A stretch of 64,000 nt of DNA from Actinomadura cremea (GTDB lineage Bacteria > Actinomycetota > Actinomycetes > Streptosporangiales > Streptosporangiaceae). Each line of letters starts with the position of its first letter. Positions within the stretch are counted from its first letter, which is position 1. The stretch is from contig NZ_BMRF01000003.1 in assembly GCF_014648495.1 (NCBI RefSeq), forward strand, positions 248,001 to 312,000, written 5' to 3'. The notes beneath the pieces are model-generated. The model was not told the DNA's origin and did no database searches. It worked only from the letters and a program-made list of their open reading frames with translations. Made by a program: the position numbers and the translations under genes. Below, in pieces: positions 20,820 to 29,432 of the stretch.

Positions 20820-21500
20820 ATGTCCCTCGACCTGATGGAGCTGCTGCCCGACGACTGGCGGGGGAGGCTCGATCCGCTGCTGGACCCGCTCGCCACCGCG
20901 GCGCTGGGCGCGTACGTCGCGGGCGAGTACGAGGAGCAGACCGTCTACCCCCCGCGCGAGGACCTGTTCAACGCGTTCCGGTGCTGCTCGTTCGAGGACG
21001 CCCGGGTGCTGATCCTCGGCCAGGACCCTTACCACGGTCCCGGCCAGGCGCACGGGCTGAGCTTCAGCGTGCGCGACGGGGTGCGGCTGCCGCCGTCCCT
21101 GCGCAACATCTACAAGGAGCTGGCCGCCGACCTGGAGATCCCCGCGGCGACGTCCGGTGACCTGACCCGCTGGGCCGACCAGGGGGTGCTGCTGCTGAAC
21201 GCGGTGCTGACGGTCCGCGCCGGCGAGGCCGGGGCGCACGCGGGCAAGGGCTGGGAGGACTTCACCGACGCCGCGATCCGCGCGCTGAACGACAAGTCCG
21301 AGCGGGTCGTGTTCGTCCTGTGGGGCGCCTACGCCAGGAAGAAGGCCCGGCTGATCACCGGCGCGCACCACACCGTGATCGAGTCGGCGCACCCGAGCCC
21401 GCTGAGCGCGAAGAAGTTCTTCGGGACCCGCCCGTTCAGCGCGGTCAACAAGGCCCTGGTGGACGCGGGCCGCAGCGAGATCGACTGGGCGCTGGGCTAG
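20820..21500 (+). CDS. ung: Uracil-DNA glycosylase (family 1)
   Basis: A 226-residue enzyme that removes uracil from DNA. ATG 20820 has GGAGG upstream. Catalytic-site motifs are GQDPYHGPGQAHGLSFSV (general base Asp) and HPSPLSAKKFFG (minor-groove loop with the catalytic His). Length and motifs match standard Ung. It is transcribed away from modA, with a -10-like TAGGGT at 20777-20782. Confidence 0.97.
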   Translation: MSLDLMELLPDDWRGRLDPLLDPLATAALGAYVAGEYEEQTVYPPREDLFNAFRCCSFEDARVLILGQDPYHGPGQAHGLSFSVRDGVRLPPSLRNIYKELAADLEIPAATSGDLTRWADQGVLLLNAVLTVRAGEAGAHAGKGWEDFTDAAIRALNDKSERVVFVLWGAYARKKARLITGAHHTVIESAHPSPLSAKKFFGTRPFSAVNKALVDAGRSEIDWALG

Positions 21501-21597
21501 GACGTCCCGCGGGTTCACCCGAGCGGGGGAGCCCTGGCGGACGGTCTCCCCTCGGCGAGGGAGGCGCGGCGCCGCGGCCGCGGTGGACCATCGTGGC

Positions 21598-22653
21598 ATG
21601 ACGGTCACAGTTCATCCGCCGCGGGGACGAACGGTCGCGCGGGAGGCGCCGGGGCGGCTCCGGCTCGCCGTGTGCGTCGCGACGATCGCGGCGTGCGTCC
21701 CCTACCTGACGATCAAGCTCGCGTGGCTGTCCGGCGGCACGGTCGGCTGGAACGACGCCGAGGCCGCGCGCGACTCCACCCTGTACGTCGGCAACGCGGT
21801 CACGATGGCCATGGACGCGGCCGCCGTCGCGGTCGTGCTGGCGTTCACCTTCCGCTGGGGGTTGCGGTTGCCGGCGTGGCTGGTGCTGGCGCCGATCTGG
21901 ATCGCCGCCGGGCTGCTAGCGCCGATCGCGATCGCGGTGCCTCCGGCGGCCGTCATCATGGCGTTCGGCGACGCCGCGCCCGCGTCCGGATCGCCGGACG
22001 CCCTGCAGGGCTGGGTGTTCGGGGTCGTCTACACCGGCTTCACCCTGCAGGGCATCGGCCTGCTGACGGCGTTCGTGCTGTACGCGCGCGTCCGCTGGGG
22101 CGACGTTCTCGCCGCGCGCACACAGGACGTCGCAGTCGGCGCGACGCACGGGCTCCAGGGGCTCCTGACGCGCACCGCGATGGTGTTCGCGGTCGTGTTC
22201 GCGGCGGCGAACCTCTACTGGGCCTTCGGCGGGGCCGCGGGGCGTCCGGACGGGCCGACCGGCGACATGAACGTCGCCCAGCACATCCTCGCCGGGGCGG
22301 GCGCGGTGCTGGCGGTGGCCGGCGCGGGCGCGCTGCTGCTCGTCCTGCGCCGCGCGCACCGGCCGCGGCGGTTCGTCCGGCCGCTGGCGGTGGCCTGGCT
22401 CGGGTCGGCGGCGACGTTCGCGTGGCCGCTGTACTCGCTCGTCATCGTGCTGGTCCAGCCGGGCGACATGGGTCACGACACGGCCGCGGGAACGAACCTG
22501 ATCTCGCTCGCCGGGATGTTCGCCGGGCTGCTGACGGGCCTCGCGGGCGCCGCCCTGCTCGCCGAGCACGCGGCGGCCCGCCCCCGTCCGGCGGGCACGG
22601 TGGCCGCGGCGGACGGTCAGAGGGCCAGGCCGACCGCCAGCAGCACCCCGTAG
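21598..22653 (+). CDS. Polytopic membrane protein of unknown function
   Basis: A 351-residue protein with about eight hydrophobic helices and no recognised domain. The loop motif KLAWLSGGTVGWND after helix one, and GTNLISLAGMFAGLLTG in the last helix, are the most distinctive parts. The ATG at 21598 is used; a GTG at 21583 is possible. The Pro/Ala-rich C-terminal end overlaps the convergent menA gene by 37 bp. Nothing nearby suggests a substrate. Confidence 0.7.
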   Translation: MTVTVHPPRGRTVAREAPGRLRLAVCVATIAACVPYLTIKLAWLSGGTVGWNDAEAARDSTLYVGNAVTMAMDAAAVAVVLAFTFRWGLRLPAWLVLAPIWIAAGLLAPIAIAVPPAAVIMAFGDAAPASGSPDALQGWVFGVVYTGFTLQGIGLLTAFVLYARVRWGDVLAARTQDVAVGATHGLQGLLTRTAMVFAVVFAAANLYWAFGGAAGRPDGPTGDMNVAQHILAGAGAVLAVAGAGALLLVLRRAHRPRRFVRPLAVAWLGSAATFAWPLYSLVIVLVQPGDMGHDTAAGTNLISLAGMFAGLLTGLAGAALLAEHAAARPRPAGTVAAADGQRARPTASSTP

Positions 22654-23489
22654 GCGATCTGGAGGCGTCCGGTCTCGCCCAGCACCGGGATGAGGGCGGG
22701 GCCGGTCGCGCCGTTCATCACCTTCTGCGTCGGCGGGACCGACAGCGGCGCCGCGAGCAGCGCGAGCAGCGCCCACGGGTGCGGGGCCGCCAGCGCCAGC
22801 ACGACCATGAACGGCAGCGCGGTGCACGCGGCGTACAGGATCCGCGTCCAGGGACCGCCGAGGAGGACGGCGAGCGTGCGCTTGCCGGACTCGCGGTCGG
22901 TGGGGATGTCGCGCAGGTTGTTGGCGACCAGCATCCCGCAGGCCAGCAGCCCGACCGGCACCGCCGCCGCCCACGCCTCCCACGGCAGCGCCTCGACCTG
23001 CACGTACACCGTCCCGACGACGGCGACGAGGCCGAAGAACACGAACACCGACACCTCGCCGAGCGCCCGGTACCCGTAGGGCGTCTTCCCGCCGGTGTAG
23101 AACCAGGCCGCCAGGATCGCGACGGCCCCCACCAGCAGCAGCCACCAGGTCGTGACGGCGGCGAGCACCAGCCCCGCCACGGCGGCGAGCAGGAAGCAGC
23201 CGAGGGCCGCCGCCAGCACCTGCTTCGGCGGCGCCGCCCTGGACCCGACGAGCCGCAACGGCCCGACCCGGTCCTCGTCGGTGCCGCGGACGCCGTCGCT
23301 GTAGTCGTTGGAGTAGTTCACGCCGATCTGGAGCACGAGCGCGACGACGGCCGCGAGGAGCGCCCGCCACCATACGGCCTGGCCCTCGCCGACCGCGACG
23401 CCGGTGCCGACGGCGACGGGGACGAGGGACGCGGGAAGGGTGCGGGGCCGCGAACCGGCGACCCATTGGGAGAGCGTGGCCACGATCAC
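22617..23489 (-). CDS. menA: 1,4-dihydroxy-2-naphthoate polyprenyltransferase MenA
   Basis: A 290-residue UbiA-family membrane enzyme that attaches the isoprenoid chain to dihydroxynaphthoate, a late step of menaquinone synthesis. The first Asp-rich prenyl-diphosphate motif is in QIGVNYSNDYSDGVRGTDED and the second in NNLRDIPTDRESGKRT. About eight helices are predicted. GTG 23489 is the chosen start, giving VIVATLSQWVAGSRPRTLPA; 23483 is equally possible. The gene lies 28 bp downstream of the exporter on the same strand; other men genes are not in the window. Confidence 0.92.
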   Translation of the reverse strand: MIVATLSQWVAGSRPRTLPASLVPVAVGTGVAVGEGQAVWWRALLAAVVALVLQIGVNYSNDYSDGVRGTDEDRVGPLRLVGSRAAPPKQVLAAALGCFLLAAVAGLVLAAVTTWWLLLVGAVAILAAWFYTGGKTPYGYRALGEVSVFVFFGLVAVVGTVYVQVEALPWEAWAAAVPVGLLACGMLVANNLRDIPTDRESGKRTLAVLLGGPWTRILYAACTALPFMVVLALAAPHPWALLALLAAPLSVPPTQKVMNGATGPALIPVLGETGRLQIAYGVLLAVGLAL

Positions 23490-23517
23490 CGCTTGTTCTC
23501 GTCGACGACAGGGGGAG

Positions 23518-25209
23518 TCACGGGGTCGATTCTTCCCGATGGGGATCACGGCCGGGACGCAGGCGCAGCGACAGCACCAGTCCGAGCGCCAGGATCCCCG
23601 CCGTGACCAGGGCGCCGTCGCGGGTCGCGGCGGCGAGGCTCGCGTCCGCGGCGCGCGCGGCGGCGTCCATGCCGGACGTCTCGTGCAGCTCGCGCGCGTA
23701 CGTCCCGGCGCTCTCCCGGAGGTCGGCGACGATCGCGTCGCGCGCGGGCGCGGGCGTCCCGGACGCCGCCAGCTCGTCGTCCATCGCGTGCCCGAGGCTC
23801 GTCGCGAACACCGTCCCGATCACCGCGATGCCGAGCGCCGCGCCGACCTGCCGGGCGGTGGACTGGGTGCCGGACGCCTGCCCGGACCGGGCCGCCGGGA
23901 CGTCCGCGAGCGACACGTTCGTCAGCTGCGCCGACGTCAGCCCGAGGCCCAGCCCGTACAGCAGCATCCACGGCGCGAGCCCGAGCCCGCCGGTGGTCGC
24001 GGAGACGGTGAGCGCGAGGCCGAGGACGGCGCCGACCTCCAGCACCATGCCGATCTGCACGACGCGGTGCGGCCCCCGCTTGTTCGCGAGCCGTCCCGCG
24101 TACCCGCCGGTCAGGAAGGCGCCGATCGCCAGCGGCAGGATCGCGACGCTGATCTGCAGCGGGTTCGTGCCGTGCACGCCCAGCAGGAACAGCGGCAGGA
24201 CGAACAGGAGCCCGAGTTCGCCCACGTTGATGAGCGACGACGCGAGGTTGCCGTGCCGGAAGTTCGGGATGCGGAACAGGTCCAGGTCGAGCATGACCGG
24301 ACGTCCGGCCGCCGCGCGAGAGCGTTCCACCGCCACGAGCGCCGCCAGCAGGACGACGCCCAGCGCGAGGACGACCGGGACGGGCGACAGGCCCGAGTCC
24401 GGCCAGTCGAACCCGGCCATCGAGAACGGGTGGGTGATGCTCCACCAGCCGTACGTCTGGCCCTCGATCAGCCCGCAGACGAGCGCGCCCAGGCCCAGCG
24501 CGGACAGCAGCCCGCCCGTCCAGTCGATCTCCCGCAGCGCGCCGCCGCGCCGCGGCGGGTCCGGGCGGACCCGCGTCTCGGGCATGAGCAGCAGCGCGCC
24601 CGCGATGAGCAGGACGCCGAGCGGAAGGTTGATCCCGAAGGCCCAGCGCCAGCCGCCGCCGGCCGCCACCGCGCCGCCGAGCAGCGGCCCGAGCGCCGCC
24701 ATCCCGCTGATCAGCGATCCCCAGATCCCGAACGCGACCGCGCGGTCCCGGCCGGTGAACACCGCGTTCACCGTGGACAGCGTCGCCGGCATGATCATGG
24801 ACGCGCCGACGCCCTGCAGGGCGCGCGCGCCGATCAGCGCGGAACCGTCCTGCGCGAGCGCCGCGCCGACGCTCGCGATGGCGAACACGGCGACGCCGGC
24901 GACGAACATCCTGCGGCGGCCGAACAGGTCGCCCGCGCGCCCGAACGGGATCAGCAGCGCCGCGAACACCAGCGAGTAGACGGACGTGACCCATTCGGCG
25001 TCCGTCGTGGTGAGCCCGAGCCCCCCGATGATGTTCGGCAGCAGCACGCCGACGATCGTGGCGTCCACGACGATCAGCGAGACGCCGAGGCTCATCACCA
25101 CCATGCCGAGCCATCGTCGGTGATCGGCGGGTCGTCCCGTGGAGCCGGTTACCGGCTCGGTGACCTGCGCGGAGGCATGCGGCGGCGTCTTGGAGAGGGA
25201 CTTGGGCAC
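23518..25209 (-). CDS. DHA2-family (14-helix) MFS drug exporter
   Basis: A 563-residue transporter. GTG 25209 is preceded by TTGGAGG. MFS motif A is GRAGDLFGRRRMFVAG; the motif C-like segment is GPLLGGAVAAGGGWRWAFGINLP, typical of EmrB/QacA drug:proton antiporters. An N-terminal hydrophilic stretch of about 35 residues precedes helix one, and helices seven and eight are separated by a long loop as in DHA2 proteins. No TetR gene is adjacent, so regulation is unclear. The cargo cannot be inferred. Confidence 0.88.
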   Translation of the reverse strand: MPKSLSKTPPHASAQVTEPVTGSTGRPADHRRWLGMVVMSLGVSLIVVDATIVGVLLPNIIGGLGLTTTDAEWVTSVYSLVFAALLIPFGRAGDLFGRRRMFVAGVAVFAIASVGAALAQDGSALIGARALQGVGASMIMPATLSTVNAVFTGRDRAVAFGIWGSLISGMAALGPLLGGAVAAGGGWRWAFGINLPLGVLLIAGALLLMPETRVRPDPPRRGGALREIDWTGGLLSALGLGALVCGLIEGQTYGWWSITHPFSMAGFDWPDSGLSPVPVVLALGVVLLAALVAVERSRAAAGRPVMLDLDLFRIPNFRHGNLASSLINVGELGLLFVLPLFLLGVHGTNPLQISVAILPLAIGAFLTGGYAGRLANKRGPHRVVQIGMVLEVGAVLGLALTVSATTGGLGLAPWMLLYGLGLGLTSAQLTNVSLADVPAARSGQASGTQSTARQVGAALGIAVIGTVFATSLGHAMDDELAASGTPAPARDAIVADLRESAGTYARELHETSGMDAAARAADASLAAATRDGALVTAGILALGLVLSLRLRPGRDPHREESTP

Positions 25210-25268
25210 GACCTCCAAGATATGGCCGCGCCGCCGATGCCCGCATCCGCCCCCTCGCGAAGGGCCGC

Positions 25269-25850
25269 TCAGCCGTCCTCGGTACCGGCGTCTCCGGCGA
25301 TGTCGGTGATGTCGGTGTGCAGCCGGATCTGCCGGATCGGCTCGCCCATGTCGAGCGTCCGGGCCGTCCCGTCCGGCGCCCAGCCCGCCGACCCCAGGAA
25401 CGTCCGGGTCACCTCGTCGTCCTCGAACGCCCAGGTGACCAGCGTCGTGACGCCGTCCTCGCGCAGCAGGTCGACGGTGGCGGCGAGCAGGCGGCTGCCG
25501 TGCCCGGCACGTCCGTGCAGGGGGTCGACGACCAGCGCGATCAGCTCGGCGGTCGTGCCGGGGTCGTGGTCGGGCTCCTCGGCGGGGCCGTGCGCCGCGA
25601 ACCCGACGACCAGGTCGGCGGCGACCGCGACGAGGAGCCGGTGCCGCGGGGACGGCGGCGCCGTCGCCGCCTCCGCCCAGCGCTCCCGCCAGGTCTCCCG
25701 CGCGGCGGGCGAGGTCACCTCCGCGAGCACGGCGGCGGGCAGCAGGTCCCGGTAGCCCTGCCGCCAGGTCCGCACCTGGACGTCGGCGACGGCGGCGGCG
25801 TCGGCGCGGCGGGCCGGCCGCACTCCGACATCTGGCCCGTTGGCAGCCAT
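25269..25850 (-). CDS. GNAT-family N-acetyltransferase
   Basis: A 193-residue protein from ATG 25850. The acetyl-CoA motif A region is ELIALVVDPLHGRAGHGSRLLAA with the R/Q-x-x-G-x-G/A-like loop RAGHGS; FLGSAGWAPDG is the typical motif B end. The front motif RPARRADAAAVADVQVRTWRQGYRDLLP fits GNAT enzymes that act on small molecules or protein N-termini. It is 60 bp downstream of the CGNR gene's end-to-start run but has its own start spacing of 77 bp. Substrate unknown. Confidence 0.82.
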   Translation of the reverse strand: MAANGPDVGVRPARRADAAAVADVQVRTWRQGYRDLLPAAVLAEVTSPAARETWRERWAEAATAPPSPRHRLLVAVAADLVVGFAAHGPAEEPDHDPGTTAELIALVVDPLHGRAGHGSRLLAATVDLLREDGVTTLVTWAFEDDEVTRTFLGSAGWAPDGTARTLDMGEPIRQIRLHTDITDIAGDAGTEDG

Positions 25851-25927
25851 GGCGAGCTGTGTCCTCTCCTCGTGAAGATCCACCCACACCCTAGGGCGCC
25901 GGAGCGCGCGGTGGCGGGCGCGGGCGG

Positions 25928-26524
25928 TCAGTCCCCGGCAGGCCGCTCGGGTGCGGAGGCGCGGCGCCGGGCGCGGTAGGCGCGGGTCTTGGTCCGGTTG
26001 CCGCAGGTGCTCATGTCGCACCAGGCGCGCGACCGGTTCTTGGAGGTGTCGAGGAACGCCCAGAGGCAGGTGTCCTCGTGGCAGACCTTGAGGCGCGGCC
26101 AGGTGCCGTCGGCGGCCGCGCCGGCGATCGCGGCGGCGATGCCCGCGAGCCCGGCGGCGGCCGTGCCGGGCTCGCCGGCGGGACGCAGCGAGGGGCGCGG
26201 GCCGGCGGCCAGCGTGACGCGCAGGGGCAGGGTGCCGAGGGCGTCCTCCAGCTCGGCGGGGAGTTCGGGAGCGCCGGGCCCGCCGCCTGCGGTCCCGCGG
26301 CCGTGGTTGCCGAGCATGGCCGCGCGCAGCCCCTCGCGCAGGTCGATCGCGGTGCCGAGGTCGCCGTCCGACGCGGCCGTCCCCGCGGGGACGAGCCCCC
26401 GCCCGGCGAGCCACCCCGTGAGGTCGGCGGGCGTCGCCAGGCCCTCGGTGCCCGCGTCGATGTTGAGCGTGTTGACGAAGTCCCGCAGCAGCAGTGCGGG
26501 ATCCGCGTGCGCGTCGGCCATCAC
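25928..26524 (-). CDS. ABATE/CGNR zinc-finger transcriptional regulator
   Basis: A 198-residue protein. The N-terminal ABATE domain (LLLRDFVNTLNIDAGTEGL) probably senses a ligand. The C-terminal CGNR zinc finger has ligands in KVCHEDTCLWAFLD and WCDMSTCGNRTKTRAYRARR, i.e. Cys, Cys, Cys, Cys, with the name-giving CGNR. Such proteins are predicted DNA-binding regulators that often repress the divergent gene. Here the divergent unit is the 108-residue protein plus VOC protein. Start at 26524 or the next Met, 26521. Confidence 0.85.
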   Translation of the reverse strand: MMADAHADPALLLRDFVNTLNIDAGTEGLATPADLTGWLAGRGLVPAGTAASDGDLGTAIDLREGLRAAMLGNHGRGTAGGGPGAPELPAELEDALGTLPLRVTLAAGPRPSLRPAGEPGTAAAGLAGIAAAIAGAAADGTWPRLKVCHEDTCLWAFLDTSKNRSRAWCDMSTCGNRTKTRAYRARRRASAPERPAGD

Positions 26525-26584
26525 CCCTCCCGCCGTTCATTGAACACCCTATCCGACACGACACCGTCGTTCACGTAATGCCGG

Positions 26585-26613
26585 TTGCAATCGATCGACA
26601 CCGGCGTTACGGT
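26585..26613 (+). promoter_or_regulatory. Promoter of the 26644 gene pair
   Basis: TTGCAA at 26585 and TACGGT at 26608 are separated by 17 bp, a good vegetative promoter for this group. GACACC just inside the spacer and GGTGTC just after the -10 form an inverted repeat that could be an operator, possibly for the divergent CGNR regulator. Confidence 0.55.
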
Positions 26614-26643
26614 TTAGGTGGTGTCAAATGGAGGAGGGGCGCG

Positions 26644-26970
26644 ATGAAGGCGCTGATCGACCTGGCGGACCTCGCCGCGCGCAACGAGTGGGCGCGGCGG
26701 GAACACGCACGACTGCAGGCGGACGTCGTCGAGGCCCGGCTCGCCGCGCGGGCCGCCGCCGAGGCCGGCGGTCCGGCCGGGCGGCTCCGCCGCTGGCTGA
26801 CGGACGGGGTGTCCGGACGGCTCGGCGGGGCACGGCGTCCCACCCGTCCCGCCCGTGCCGCGAGCCCCGCGAGCCCCGCACGCGTGTCGTCCGTCCGTCC
26901 GGTACCCGGCTGCCGCAGGGCCGCCGCACGCTCGTTCCACGTAGCACGAACCGCAGGAGGAACCCGATGA
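26644..26970 (+). CDS. Small basic protein of unknown function
   Basis: A 108-residue protein with a strong GGAGGAGGGG site before ATG 26644. Residues 1-50 are helical and may form a coiled coil (LADLAARNEWARREHARLQ); the remainder is Arg/Ala/Pro-rich and probably disordered. The TGA overlaps the ATG of the VOC gene (ATGA), a pattern that supports real translation and coupling. No homology is recognised. The alternative is that the frame only serves as a translated leader for the VOC protein. Confidence 0.5.
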   Translation: MKALIDLADLAARNEWARREHARLQADVVEARLAARAAAEAGGPAGRLRRWLTDGVSGRLGGARRPTRPARAASPASPARVSSVRPVPGCRRAAARSFHVARTAGGTR

Positions 26971-27344
26971 CCGCGCGCCCGACCGGAGACGCGACCCCGA
27001 AGGTGGGCAACCTCGTCTTCGACTGCACGGACCTGGACGTCATGGCGGCGTTCTGGGGCGGCCTGCTCGGGATGAAGGAGACGTCGCGCGACGAGGACTG
27101 GCTCGACCTGGAGCCCCTCGAAGGGCACGGCCCGGTGCTGTCGTTCCAGCTCGTCCCCGAGCGCAAGACCGTCAAGAACCGGATCCACCTCGACCTGGAC
27201 GTCCCCGACATCCAGGCCGCGGGGGAGCGGGCCCGGCGGCTCGGCGCCTCCCCGGCCGGCGAGCCGATGGGGAGTCCCGACGCGCCCTTCCGGGTCTGGC
27301 ACGACCCGGAAGGCAACGAGTTCTGTTTCGTGACCGTCCCCTAA
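26967..27344 (+). CDS. VOC (glyoxalase/bleomycin-resistance fold) protein
   Basis: A 125-residue single-domain protein with AGGAGG six bases before ATG 26967. The paired beta-alpha-beta-beta-beta units are visible: VGNLVFDCTDLDVMAAFWGG, then NRIHLDLDVPDIQAAGERAR, ending DPEGNEFCFVTVP. The His and Glu of the last strands (IHLDL, GNEFCF) are metal ligands in the superfamily. Possible roles include glyoxalase-like lyase or antibiotic sequestration; nothing here decides. Confidence 0.85.
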   Translation: MTARPTGDATPKVGNLVFDCTDLDVMAAFWGGLLGMKETSRDEDWLDLEPLEGHGPVLSFQLVPERKTVKNRIHLDLDVPDIQAAGERARRLGASPAGEPMGSPDAPFRVWHDPEGNEFCFVTVP

Positions 27345-27360
27345 AGCCGCACGGCACCGT

Positions 27361-27384
27361 CCGCCGGACGCGCGCGCCCGGCGG
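27361..27384. terminator. Weak hairpin between convergent genes
   Basis: CCGCCGG and CCGGCGG form a 7-bp stem with a GC-rich loop, 17 bp after the VOC stop and before the end of the convergent membrane gene. Confidence 0.4.
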
Positions 27385-27402
27385 GTGCGCCCGGGTCGTG
27401 AC

Positions 27403-27430
27403 GCTCAGTCCCTGATGCTCAGTCCCTGAC
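27403..27430. repeat. Tandem 14-bp duplication over a stop codon
   Basis: GCTCAGTCCCTGA occurs at 27403 and again at 27417. The second copy carries the stop codon of the minus-strand membrane protein and its last residues; the first lies just downstream of it. Confidence 0.8.
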
Positions 27431-27652
27431 GATCTGGGCCAGCAGCGTCACGACGCCCACCCCGACCCCGATGGGGATGGCGGCCTGGGGAGCGAGGACG
27501 CAGATGCCCGCCGCGACGAGCGCCACCAAGATGATCAGCAGCGCCCGGGTGGTGATCAACGGGCCGGGGGCGGCGGGACCGGGCAGCGGTGCCGGCGGGG
27601 CCGCCCGCGGGCGATCGTCGACGGCGGCCCGCCTGCCGGATCGTGCTCGCAT
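27419..27652 (-). CDS. Small membrane protein, two-helix
   Basis: A 77-residue protein from ATG 27652 with GGAGG nine bases upstream. A Pro/Arg-rich cytoplasmic leader of about 38 residues is followed by two hydrophobic helices (ALLIILVALVAAGICVL and AAIPIGVGVGVVTLLAQIV) ending in RD. It resembles many unassigned small membrane proteins; no function is recognised. A longer frame upstream is an artefact of high GC. Confidence 0.6.
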   Translation of the reverse strand: MRARSGRRAAVDDRPRAAPPAPLPGPAAPGPLITTRALLIILVALVAAGICVLAPQAAIPIGVGVGVVTLLAQIVRD

Positions 27653-27850
27653 ATCGGCTCGACCTCCATCCCCCGCTTCGGGTGTGGTCACCGCATGATT
27701 CCCCGGTTGTGAACACTTCTCGCATCCGTGCCGAAGGCCGGGCCGAACCATGGACGTTTCATGGCCGGTCCCTGCCCGGACCGTGGGGATCGGCCGTTCC
27801 ACGGGACGACGAATGCCCGACCTGCGTAGATCTTCCGGGATCATTGCGTC

Positions 27851-28906
27851 ATGACAGGGACCGTACGGAAAAGCCGGGTGTGGCGCGCGCTGCGCGGGGC
27901 GGGCTGGGCGGTGGCGTTCGTCCTCGGCCTGATCCTCCTCGCACCGGTCGCGGCGTGGGCGTGGTGGCAGCCCGAGCCGGAGGCGCGGGGAACCGGCGTC
28001 AACGCGATGTGGGCGCGGCACCAGTGGGTGGGGGAGCCGCACACGGACGCCGAGTACCGCGAGCTCGCGGAACTGCTGAAGACCAACCGCATCACGGACG
28101 TGTACTTCCACGCGGGCCCGTTCGAGGCGGACGGCACGGTCCCGCCGGACAAGTACCGGCACGCGGGCGCGCTCCTGAAGGCGATGGACGCGTACGCGCC
28201 GGACGTGCGGACCCAGGCGTACCTCGGGCAGATCCGCGTCGTCGAGGGCGAGGGGGTCATCGAGATCGACGACCCGGCCGTCCGCGCGGAGATCCTCCGG
28301 ACCGACGAGGTCTTCCTCGACCTCGGGTTCGACGGCATCCACTACGACCTCGAACCGATCTACCCCGACGACGAGGCGTTCCTCGAGCTGCTCGACGCGA
28401 CCCGCGAGCTGACCCGCGAACGGGACGCGCTGCTCTCGGTCGCGCTGGAGCAGCAGCCGCTCGTGGACTCGCTCCAGCCGGTCTACGACGCGCTGCTCCC
28501 GCGCCGGGGCGCCTTCCGCCACCCGGCCCGGCCGACCGACGACTTCCTGCGCGAGGTCGCGGGCAAGACCGACCAGGTCGCGATCATGACCTACGACGTG
28601 TCGCTGCCGACCAGGTCGCTCGCGGGCTGGCACTTCGCCCGGCACACCCGCGACACGCTCGAGCTCATCGGCGACCGCACCACCGTGTTCATCGGGGTCC
28701 CCACCTACCGTCCGCCCGTCATGCCGTGGGCGGAGGACCTGGAGGTCGCGCTGCGCGGCGTCCGGCGCGGCATCGACCAACTCGACCGGCAGCCGAAGCG
28801 TCCGTACGGGGTCGGGATCTACGCCGCATGGACCACGAGCCCGGACGAATGGGCGCTGTACCGCGCGAATTGGCTGCCGCCCCGGACAGAGAAGGTTGGC
28901 GGCTGA
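27851..28906 (+). CDS. Membrane-anchored GH18-like TIM-barrel protein
   Basis: A 351-residue protein with one N-terminal transmembrane anchor (about residues 17-38) and the rest outside the cell. The segment FLDLGFDGIHYDLEPI matches the GH18 catalytic strand pattern D-G-x-x-x-D-x-E, whose Glu is the proton donor in chitinases and related hydrolases. Another barrel strand is VAIMTYDVSLPT, where the Tyr-Asp pair fits family position. It may cleave a glycan, or be a non-catalytic relative. A one-gene unit with no sugar transporter beside it. Confidence 0.68.
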   Translation: MTGTVRKSRVWRALRGAGWAVAFVLGLILLAPVAAWAWWQPEPEARGTGVNAMWARHQWVGEPHTDAEYRELAELLKTNRITDVYFHAGPFEADGTVPPDKYRHAGALLKAMDAYAPDVRTQAYLGQIRVVEGEGVIEIDDPAVRAEILRTDEVFLDLGFDGIHYDLEPIYPDDEAFLELLDATRELTRERDALLSVALEQQPLVDSLQPVYDALLPRRGAFRHPARPTDDFLREVAGKTDQVAIMTYDVSLPTRSLAGWHFARHTRDTLELIGDRTTVFIGVPTYRPPVMPWAEDLEVALRGVRRGIDQLDRQPKRPYGVGIYAAWTTSPDEWALYRANWLPPRTEKVGG

Positions 28907-29057
28907 GAAACCCCTCCTGTGACGTTCCAAAACCCCGGTTCCCCCAGGTAGAAAGGGGCGGGTACGCGGGCTCCGCCGGGGTACGCCCCGGTGCGGTGCG
29001 CCCGGCCCGAGCGGTGGGCCGGACGGCGGACGGCACGAAAAAGTGGGGACGAGGCCG

Positions 29058-29261
29058 ATGAGCATTCAGCAGACCGCGCGGCACGACGGCGACCGCCTCA
29101 GCGAGCTGTCGGCGGAGTTCACCGGGTGGCGGATCGGGCGGGGCGGGTCCGGCCACTGGTGGGCCGTCCGGGGCAACGACCTCGTCCGCACCCCGGACGT
29201 CGAGGAACTGCGCGTCCGCCTGCGGGAGTTCACGCCCGTCCGCCCGCCGGCCGGGGCCTGA
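29058..29261 (+). CDS. Short Trp-rich protein of unknown function
   Basis: A 67-residue soluble protein starting at ATG 29058. A helix (GDRLSELSAEF) is followed by TGWRIGRGGSGHWWAVRGNDLVR, a compact strand-like segment with three Trp, and a final helix (VEELRVRLREF). I recall similar short proteins as common in Streptosporangiales and Streptomyces genomes, often near HTH regulators, but no role is known. No regulator is next to it here. Confidence 0.55.
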   Translation: MSIQQTARHDGDRLSELSAEFTGWRIGRGGSGHWWAVRGNDLVRTPDVEELRVRLREFTPVRPPAGA

Positions 29262-29386
29262 CGCGGGACCCGGACGGGCGCCGCTGCCCAGGGCCGATGT
29301 CGGCTATGGGTGCGTTATGTAACCGAGTCCGGAGAGTGGCCGGACCGACCCCGTTGCGAGGCATTCGCGTGCCACGATGTCGATGG

Positions 29387-29432
29387 AGCCACTGCCACGC
29401 GTACCCCCGAGCGTGTGGCAGTGGCTTCCTTG
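29387..29432 (+). terminator. Strong intrinsic terminator in the gap before dapA
   Basis: AGCCACTGCCAC at 29387 pairs perfectly with GTGGCAGTGGCT ending at 29426, with TTCCTT after it. It is 126 bp past the previous stop. The gap 29262-29560 holds no credible gene: the terminator is either the end of a long 3' UTR, the end of a small RNA, or an attenuator for dapA. Confidence 0.75.
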
